Positions 24,012 to 28,519 of a stretch of DNA of 28,519 nucleotides are shown here, piece by piece. The notes beneath the pieces were generated by a model, which was given only the letters and a program-made list of their open reading frames with translations, had not been told where the DNA came from and searched no databases. Made by a program: the position numbers and the translations under genes. Origin of the DNA: Sivonenia sp049582005 (GTDB lineage: Bacteria > Cyanobacteriota > Cyanobacteriia > Gloeobacterales > PMM-0068); NCBI GenBank assembly GCA_049582005.1, contig JBAUTB010000030.1, forward strand, positions 1 to 28,519. The letters are read 5' to 3'. The stretch's first letter is position 1, and each line of letters opens with the position of its first letter.

Positions 24012-24827
24012 CCCTCGTCCTTTGGGAACATAGGCAATCATGCTTTTGCCAGAGGGACTGAAATAGTAAGCTTTATCGTTCAGCAAGGTAAATCTTGCAA
24101 GCGACGAGCATCCGTATTTTTCGACAATGGCCTGGGCACGCTGCCTTCGCGCCTCAGTGGCAGGGTTTCCGCGCAGGAGAACCGGACCTAAGAGCATCAG
24201 CAACGCATAGGTCAAGGTCACTCCGCCGACTAGGTAAATAGAATCCGCAAAGAATTGTCCAAAGCGCGTTCTCGGCTCTAGCCCTGCATTGTCCTCGGTA
24301 AAGAACATGGCCAAGGTTTGCACCACTGCGCCAGGTAAATCGAACGTGACATTGTAGGCGCGATCCAGAAGAAAAAAGCCAGCCGTGCCGTAGGCAAGGG
24401 TAAATAGCAAGGAGCCAATTAACACCCTCACACCTTGAGTCATGGAGGGACGATCAGACTGAGCCGTGAAGGTTTTTCGCATCGCAATCAGAGAGATCAA
24501 CAGCGCCCCTGCTAAAAGACTTTCCTCGTAATCAAGCCCCTTAATCAGGTGCGAGAGTATCGAAACCACCAACAGCAATACGGTCAATACCCAGGCCAAC
24601 CGCTTGCGCCTTAGCAAGCTCGTTGCTAAATTCAATAGAAAAAAGCCGCTCAGTGCCGCAAATAAATGCCCTGAACGCCGGATCTCTAGGGGGAAAAGAT
24701 CTCTAAGCCATTCAACCCGGTCTGGCAGACTGGGTGTTACCGCCGAGAGTAAGTTGATAACCCCCATACTTGCAATGAGGAAAACAGTGCTCCATAAACC
24801 CAACTGAGTTCGCTTTTGAGTTTCCAT
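23154..24827 (-). CDS. MprF-like DUF2156 membrane protein (aminoacyl-phosphatidylglycerol synthase type)
   Basis: From ATG 24827 the protein has 557 residues. About six transmembrane helices occupy 11-216. A soluble C-terminal DUF2156 domain of two fused GNAT-like halves (about 235-545) follows. It contains YYFSPSGKSMIAYVPKGRGAIALGDPIG, GKSGQNFRTSINKL and a segment around ENGTMDFMFVSMFQYFQEQG. MprF enzymes transfer an amino acid, usually Lys or Ala, from charged tRNA to phosphatidylglycerol, changing membrane charge, and some members flip the lipid. Here the membrane part is shorter than the 14-helix MprF flippase, so a synthase-only form is likelier. An esterase lies 123 bases upstream in the same orientation. 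The stop region overlaps the convergent hydrolase by 22 bases, and HIP1 sites lie at 23184 and 24004. The amino acid used is unknown. Confidence 0.85.
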   Translation of the reverse strand: METQKRTQLGLWSTVFLIASMGVINLLSAVTPSLPDRVEWLRDLFPLEIRRSGHLFAALSGFFLLNLATSLLRRKRLAWVLTVLLLVVSILSHLIKGLDYEESLLAGALLISLIAMRKTFTAQSDRPSMTQGVRVLIGSLLFTLAYGTAGFFLLDRAYNVTFDLPGAVVQTLAMFFTEDNAGLEPRTRFGQFFADSIYLVGGVTLTYALLMLLGPVLLRGNPATEARRQRAQAIVEKYGCSSLARFTLLNDKAYYFSPSGKSMIAYVPKGRGAIALGDPIGPSEDRQEVIIGYQQFCEQNDWYPAFYQTLPDDLALYGSFGFRVLKIGEEAIVDLKAFTLKGKSGQNFRTSINKLTKLGYRIEFYQPPIGSDLLHELRAVSDEWLKMKKGSEKKFSLGWFDEAYLRECQIAAVRTPQGHLSAFANVVPEYQLNEITLDLMRHRAETENGTMDFMFVSMFQYFQEQGYDSFNLGLSALSGVGGSEQAPRLEKGMYYLSEHLNQFYNFKGLHTYKEKFHPRWEPRYLVYPSLTSLPDIVVGLVRADSGDRLLDYLKPGS

Positions 24828-24950
24828 AAAACGCCATTTTCCACAAGAATCGAGGCCCAAGTCTTATTTCTGCAACTGCTTCATCAGAAAGGTTTCCATA
24901 TGACTCATCATGATGATCGGGGCAGATCCCTAGGGCTTTTACCCAGTATC

Positions 24951-25880
24951 TTACTGCTGTCTTTGCAAGGCTATCTTAAACTGTTGTCCGACATAGGAGA
25001 GAGAATCCATGGCGTGTTTATGGTCGTAATTCCAACCATAGTCAGGGCCAGACAGCCCATGACCACCTGGGAAGGTATAGAAGACGTGCTGAACCCCCAA
25101 CTGCTTGAGCGTTTGGTGAAATTGTCGAGTTGAATTTAGCATTTGTGACCCGGTTAGATCGTTGAGTCCTGCATCCATGTAAATGCGTAAGGGCTTACGT
25201 TGTGCTGCGGGAATCTGCGAAATGAACGCTTGGGGACTGTTTTCAGAGCCGCTGCTATCGGTGAAATAGCCGATCTGACTAAAGAAAATATTGAAATTAT
25301 TAAGGTGACGCAAGCCAATATTTAACGCCCCCCATCCACCGGAAGAGAGTCCACCCATCGCCCAGAATTGGGGGCCGTCTAAGGTGCGATAGCGGGATTT
25401 GACCAGACTCGGTAATTCTGAGCCGATTAACGTCCCCACCTTCCCGTTAGGACCATCATAATAATCGGGGTCGAAGACCGGACTTGTTCCGCGTTTGTCG
25501 TTGCCATCAGGCGTAATCACGATGGAGGGAGGCAGTTTGTCACTCTGGTAAAGGTCATGTATGACCGGGACGATGCCAATTTTGTCATACCAGGCGCGGG
25601 CGTCATCGTGTCCCCCATGCAGAAGAAAGATGACCGGATAACGCTTTTGCGGATTTTTATCGTAGCCAGGGGGCAAAATTAATCCGTATTCTCGGACTTC
25701 GCCCATTGATTTGCTGTTAAAGCTTTCTAGCCTAAACGTCATCCCCGTTCCAGATTCGCTGATAGCAGGTGGGTCGAGCTGGGGTGCCCCTGCAACAAAC
25801 ACATACCAGGCTCCTGCTCCAAGCAGAATCGTAAAGATTGTGGCACTGGTGCCCAGCAACATTTTCCAATTTTTTTTCAT
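24951..25880 (-). CDS. Exported or membrane-anchored esterase (esterase D/antigen 85-like fold)
   Basis: From ATG 25880 the protein has 309 residues. An N-terminal hydrophobic segment (about 8-30, after MKKNWK) serves as signal or anchor. The catalytic domain has FLLHGGHDDARAWYD (85-99), the nucleophile S179 in GLSSG (177-181), an aspartate in MDAGLND (D236 or D241) and H274 in PGGHG. The longer open frame to 25949 lacks family-like sequence. Relatives in this putative-esterase family cleave acyl esters or act as mycolyl-type transferases. It precedes the MprF-like gene on the same strand, and hydrolases that remove amino acids from aminoacyl-PG are known beside such synthases elsewhere. That role here is inference. 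Confidence 0.87.
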   Translation of the reverse strand: MKKNWKMLLGTSATIFTILLGAGAWYVFVAGAPQLDPPAISESGTGMTFRLESFNSKSMGEVREYGLILPPGYDKNPQKRYPVIFLLHGGHDDARAWYDKIGIVPVIHDLYQSDKLPPSIVITPDGNDKRGTSPVFDPDYYDGPNGKVGTLIGSELPSLVKSRYRTLDGPQFWAMGGLSSGGWGALNIGLRHLNNFNIFFSQIGYFTDSSGSENSPQAFISQIPAAQRKPLRIYMDAGLNDLTGSQMLNSTRQFHQTLKQLGVQHVFYTFPGGHGLSGPDYGWNYDHKHAMDSLSYVGQQFKIALQRQQ

Positions 25881-25961
25881 AGAGATCTCTATAATGCACA
25901 CTCGTTGAAAATTGGTATAACAACAGAATTTCAGGATATATATTATCAACGGGGAGATGGC

Positions 25962-26330
25962 CTATGAAGCGAGGGCATAAGCAATTAAGCCACAGATAAA
26001 AACCATGAGCATCAACCCTAAAAGGAAAATGACATCGGCGATTCGTTCAATTTGATACATACGACTAGAACTACGGGTTCGCAAAGCCAAGTATGAAAGC
26101 AGGCAAGATGTAAGGAAAATGACAGCATCTACCGTTACTGCCAAGGAATCGCGCGCAAGCGTGTTGACTCTGCTGCTACTGATGACAAGGTGAAGGAGGC
26201 CAAGGACCGTAAGACATACACCGACAAGCGCTGCAGAAACAGAGAAAATGTGGATGCTGATGTCTTCTTCTAAGTGTTGTTTTGACCGTGTTTGTGTTAT
26301 CTTATCAATCAGTTCTGGTCGAAAAGTCAT
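25962..26330 (-). CDS. Small three-helix membrane protein of unknown function
   Basis: This 122-residue protein has a polar N-terminus (KITQTRSKQHLEEDISIHIF) and three hydrophobic helices: about 28-50 (SAALVGVCLTVLGLLHLV), 65-85 (VTVDAVIFLTSCLLSYLAL) and 97-121 (ADVIFLLGLMLMVFICGLIAYAL). Similar short three-helix proteins are widespread and uncharacterised. It ends 81 bases before the esterase start. Its first 26 bases overlap a small ORF upstream, so the two may form a pair. No function is assigned. Confidence 0.7.
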   Translation of the reverse strand: MTFRPELIDKITQTRSKQHLEEDISIHIFSVSAALVGVCLTVLGLLHLVISSSRVNTLARDSLAVTVDAVIFLTSCLLSYLALRTRSSSRMYQIERIADVIFLLGLMLMVFICGLIAYALAS

Positions 26331-26490
26331 CGTTTATGCCTCGGTTAATTAGTTCATCCAGCTCATCCTTTAAATCTTTAATACAAACTAACTTATAGTC
26401 TCTTTTGGAGCCATTGTAATGACGTTCAGACGAGGTTAGTAGTCTCTTGAATGGGTAAGCGTTGCGCCAAAGCCAAACTCTCATGAACAT
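26305..26490 (-). CDS. Small hypothetical ORF overlapping the three-helix protein gene
   Basis: This 61-codon frame overlaps the next gene by 26 bases. It has basic and aromatic residues at the start and an acidic helical tail (KDLKDELDELINRGINDD). ATG 26490 and ATG 26484 are both possible starts. It is not recognised and has no cysteine motifs or membrane segment. The evidence is only position and a protein-like C-terminus. Confidence 0.35.
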   Translation of the reverse strand: MFMRVWLWRNAYPFKRLLTSSERHYNGSKRDYKLVCIKDLKDELDELINRGINDDFSTRTD

Positions 26491-26652
26491 TTTGTGAATG
26501 CTGCGTGGTTTTTGATAACTATTTCTTAGTTAGATGCAGGTCTTCTGAAAAAAGTTCATCCATTTGTGATAATCTTTTTCTTTGCACAACCCTTTCTACT
26601 TTGCCTTTTGTGACGTGCTCGCCATATTTATCCTCTATGGAGAAATTACTCT

Positions 26653-26988
26653 CTAAATAGCAGCAGCTCCAGTCTCGCCGTTATCAATACGCAAAGCATC
26701 ATCTACTGCCCAAACGAAGACTTTGCCATCCCCTGTTTGTCCTGTATGACATAGCGAATAAATGGTATCCATGACGGGTTGAACCATCTCTTCATCTACC
26801 ACAAATTCCATGCGCATTTTGGGAGAGAAAAAGTCAGCCATATTCAATTCCTTGTGGCCTTTACTGACCTCAATTCCAAACCCTTTCACTTCCCAACAGG
26901 TCATGCCACGAATATGAACCTTACCTCTCAAGGCTCGTACTACTCGATCAAACATGAAAGGCTGAATAACCGCTACTACCATTTTCAT
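26653..26988 (-). CDS. PII-like signalling protein linked to a metal efflux pump (PII-NG type)
   Basis: This 111-residue ferredoxin-like protein has PII landmarks: MVVAVIQPFMFDRVVRAL (3-20), EVKGFG (33-38), KGHKEL (43-48), KMRMEFVV (57-64) and the C-terminal TGDGKVFVWAVDDALRIDNG (85-104), then ETGAAAI. The T-loop is shortened and lacks the Tyr51 uridylylation site and the Ser49 phosphorylation site of standard GlnB. A subgroup named PII-NG is known to sit beside CusABC/CzcABC metal pumps, and this gene fits. Its ATG overlaps the stop of the adaptor gene by one base (TAATG), so it is made with the pump. A regulatory role for the pump is inferred; the effector ligand is unknown. Confidence 0.87.
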   Translation of the reverse strand: MKMVVAVIQPFMFDRVVRALRGKVHIRGMTCWEVKGFGIEVSKGHKELNMADFFSPKMRMEFVVDEEMVQPVMDTIYSLCHTGQTGDGKVFVWAVDDALRIDNGETGAAAI

Positions 26989-28220
26989 TAGTTGATTCCT
27001 TTAACAATTTTTAGGGCTTCCCCTTTTAGCGCGAGTGTACCCGCAGTAGCAACCTTTTCACCAGGTTTCAAACCTGACAAAATCTGTACGTAGTTCCCTG
27101 AGCTAAGGCCCGGAGTCACCCTCCGCTCTTCGTATTGGTGAAGGGCTATAGGAACGTAGACAAACGTGAAATCTCCATTTTGCTGGAGCGCGGATTTTGG
27201 GACTGCTAGTGCTTGGCTATTGGCCACTTCGATTTGGACACGGGCGAACATACCCGGTTTGAGACGCAGCCCTGGGTTAGGCACCTCGACACGAATCGGC
27301 AGGGTCCTCGTCTGAGCATCTACTTCACTACCAATAAAACTGATCCGGCCGGGGAAACTTTGGCCGCTCAGACTATCCAGGGTGAGGGAGACGGGCTGAC
27401 CCACCCGGACCTTCGCCAGGTCCTTCTCATAGAGACCCGCCACCAGCCAAACTCGGTCTAATTCTGCGATTTGAAACATCTCCTTACTCGGATCTGCCAA
27501 CTCTCCATTGTTGATAGTCCGACTGACCACGATTCCTGCGCGTGGGGCTGAAATGGTGATGAAAGGATTAATGCGGCGGGTTGCGACTACCTGGCTGGCC
27601 GCATTAGGTCCTGCCCCGGAAAGAGATAGACGCTCCTGTATCGTGCTGATGGTGGCGCTACGGCGTGTCTGAAGAGATTGAAGTGCTCCTTTGTCTTTTT
27701 CATATTGCGTACGTGCGGCTTCCAGGTCCGCACGGGCTGAGATTCGGTCTTTAAAAAGTTTTTGTTCTCGCTGGTAGGCGGCTTCCGAAAACTTTAGCTG
27801 TAGTTGAGCTTGATGGATATCGCTGTCCGTCTGTAGGCTCGATTGCAGCAGGTCAGCCATTTCTTGACCGATACTGTCTGATTTTAGGATAGCGAGGGTC
27901 TGACCTTGGCGAACGCTCTGCCCTAGCTGCACCGACACCGAAGTTACCCGCCCAGCTACGGGCGTTGAGACATGGGCAGCTAGATCTTCAGCAGCCTTGA
28001 CTTGGCCGTTTGACGCTACCTTGACGGGGAAGGGGCGGACTTCGGCTTTCCCGATGACGATGCCAATCTCTTTTTCCTGCTCAGGCTTGAGCGTGATTTG
28101 GGTTGGGCCTTTAGGGGCTTGGGCCGCCTCGGCAGGCACCTCTGGAATCTTAACACTCTCACTACAGGCCGTGGTTAGTACAGAGAGGAGAATAAGAGCA
28201 TAGAAGAAGTTAGGTTTCAT
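26988..28220 (-). CDS. RND efflux periplasmic adaptor, CusB/HlyD family lipoprotein
   Basis: This 410-residue membrane-fusion protein links an inner-membrane RND pump to an outer-membrane channel. The N-terminus is a lipoprotein signal with lipobox LTTAC (C19). Then come a first beta-barrel/lipoyl half (VKVASNGQVKAAEDLAAHVS), a helical hairpin (about 120-195, rich in Gln, Leu, Arg), the second lipoyl half (FITISAPRAGIVVSRTINNGEL), a beta-barrel (VWLVAGLYEKDLAKVRVGQPV) and a membrane-proximal domain. The Ag/Cu (CusB) or Co/Zn/Cd (CzcB) group is likeliest; the metal cannot be read from sequence. No N-terminal metal-binding Met or His cluster is evident. It starts two bases after the pump gene stop. 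Confidence 0.92.
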   Translation of the reverse strand: MKPNFFYALILLSVLTTACSESVKIPEVPAEAAQAPKGPTQITLKPEQEKEIGIVIGKAEVRPFPVKVASNGQVKAAEDLAAHVSTPVAGRVTSVSVQLGQSVRQGQTLAILKSDSIGQEMADLLQSSLQTDSDIHQAQLQLKFSEAAYQREQKLFKDRISARADLEAARTQYEKDKGALQSLQTRRSATISTIQERLSLSGAGPNAASQVVATRRINPFITISAPRAGIVVSRTINNGELADPSKEMFQIAELDRVWLVAGLYEKDLAKVRVGQPVSLTLDSLSGQSFPGRISFIGSEVDAQTRTLPIRVEVPNPGLRLKPGMFARVQIEVANSQALAVPKSALQQNGDFTFVYVPIALHQYEERRVTPGLSSGNYVQILSGLKPGEKVATAGTLALKGEALKIVKGIN

Positions 28221-28222
28221 AA

Positions 28223-28519
28223 TCAGTTCACGAAAGGGAGTGATTTTTTAAGGCGGGGCAAGAAAGGCTCCCGGACCTCAAGCAAGGTGTAGAGGGCCGG
28301 AACCACAAATAAGGTGAGGAGGGTGGCCGTGAAGACTCCACCAATAATGACAATCGCAAAAGGTTTCTGGCTCTGGGAACCGATGCCGTTGGAGATAGCC
28401 GCAGGAATCAGCCCCAAGATGGCTACGGTTCCAGCCATCAAAACGGGCCTCAGGCGCGTTATGGAACCTTGGAGAACAGCCTTGCCTATAGGGAATCCTT
28501 CCTGGCGGAGCTGCTTAAT
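28223..28519 (-). CDS. Heavy-metal RND efflux pump, CusA/CzcA family (C-terminal part, cut by window edge)
   Basis: The frame is open to the last base of the window and has no internal start, so only the last 98 residues are seen. They read ITRLRPVLMMAGTVAILGLI, then IGSQSQKPFAIVIIGGVFTA and TLLTLFVVPALYTLLE, the standard end of the CusA/CzcA family with the final two or three transmembrane helices. A TTG-ATG start within this region is not real. The pump exports metal ions by proton antiport. It is the first visible gene of the operon pump-adaptor-PII. Confidence 0.93.
   Translation of the reverse strand: MKQLRQEGFPIGKAVLQGSITRLRPVLMAGTVAILGLIPAAISNGIGSQSQKPFAIVIIGGVFTATLLTLFVVPALYTLLEVREPFLPRLKKSLPFVN

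Noticed and set aside
26491..26652. Short minus-strand frame reading MQRKRLSQMDELFSEDLH between the PII gene and the 61-codon ORF
   Set aside because: Only about 22 codons from a GTG with no supporting signal; it could be a gene remnant, but there is not enough to annotate.
1..28519. CRISPR array, complete insertion sequence or prophage
   Set aside because: No regularly spaced repeats, transposase-like proteins, terminal inverted repeats or phage structural genes were recognised.

Overview
The window looks like chromosomal DNA of a cyanobacterium. The main evidence is the catalytic chain of ferredoxin-thioredoxin reductase (CPC-X16-CPC-X8-CHC), a DesA-type acyl-lipid desaturase, a porin with an N-terminal S-layer homology domain and coiled coil, and a membrane site-2-type protease. 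The cyanobacterial octamer HIP1 (GCGATCGC) is absent from most of the window and occurs only four times, all between 22.4 and 24.1 kb. The host is therefore probably from a HIP1-poor lineage, but I cannot name it.

Layout. 0-1 kb: a tRNA-Thr(TGT), then on the minus strand a TacT-like GNAT gene with a small overlapping upstream ORF. 1.4-7.2 kb: metabolic and housekeeping genes, namely a phosphofructokinase, an M50 protease, a convergent HNH protein, trpF, a small unknown protein with a tandem hairpin/terminator, a cupin-like protein and a GNAT acetyltransferase. 7.4-9.9 kb: desA with a Nudix hydrolase, then ftrC translationally coupled to a DUF309 gene. 10-12 kb: a two-gene NatA/NatB-like ABC exporter. 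12.4-13.5 kb: a Mut7-C protein and a truncated nucleotidyltransferase relic. 13.8-16.9 kb: a protein-quality-control cluster of Hsp20, zinc-less DnaJ (CbpA type), CbpM-like modulator and HtrA protease. 17-19.3 kb: an M20 amidohydrolase overlapping a YbdK-type carboxylate-amine ligase. 19.3-21 kb: an SLH porin with its own likely promoter.

21-26.5 kb is accessory in character. It contains a proteobacterial-looking, frameshifted secreted-protein pseudogene, a largely empty stretch, and a block carrying the HIP1 sites. That block holds an alpha/beta hydrolase facing an MprF-like (DUF2156) membrane protein preceded by a secreted esterase. Two small unknown genes follow. 26.6-28.5 kb: the end of a heavy-metal RND efflux operon (cusA-like, truncated by the window edge, and cusB-like) coupled to an atypical PII-like protein.

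No CRISPR array, complete insertion sequence, prophage or clearly new multigene system is visible. The points most worth a second look are: an exact 25-base repeat shared by the pfkA coding region and the porin 5' leader; the local HIP1 cluster; the decayed proteobacterial gene; the degenerate TacT-like protein with an unrecognised partner; mutually exclusive hairpins between hsp20 and dnaJ; the MprF-like gene flanked by hydrolases; and the metal-pump-linked PII variant.
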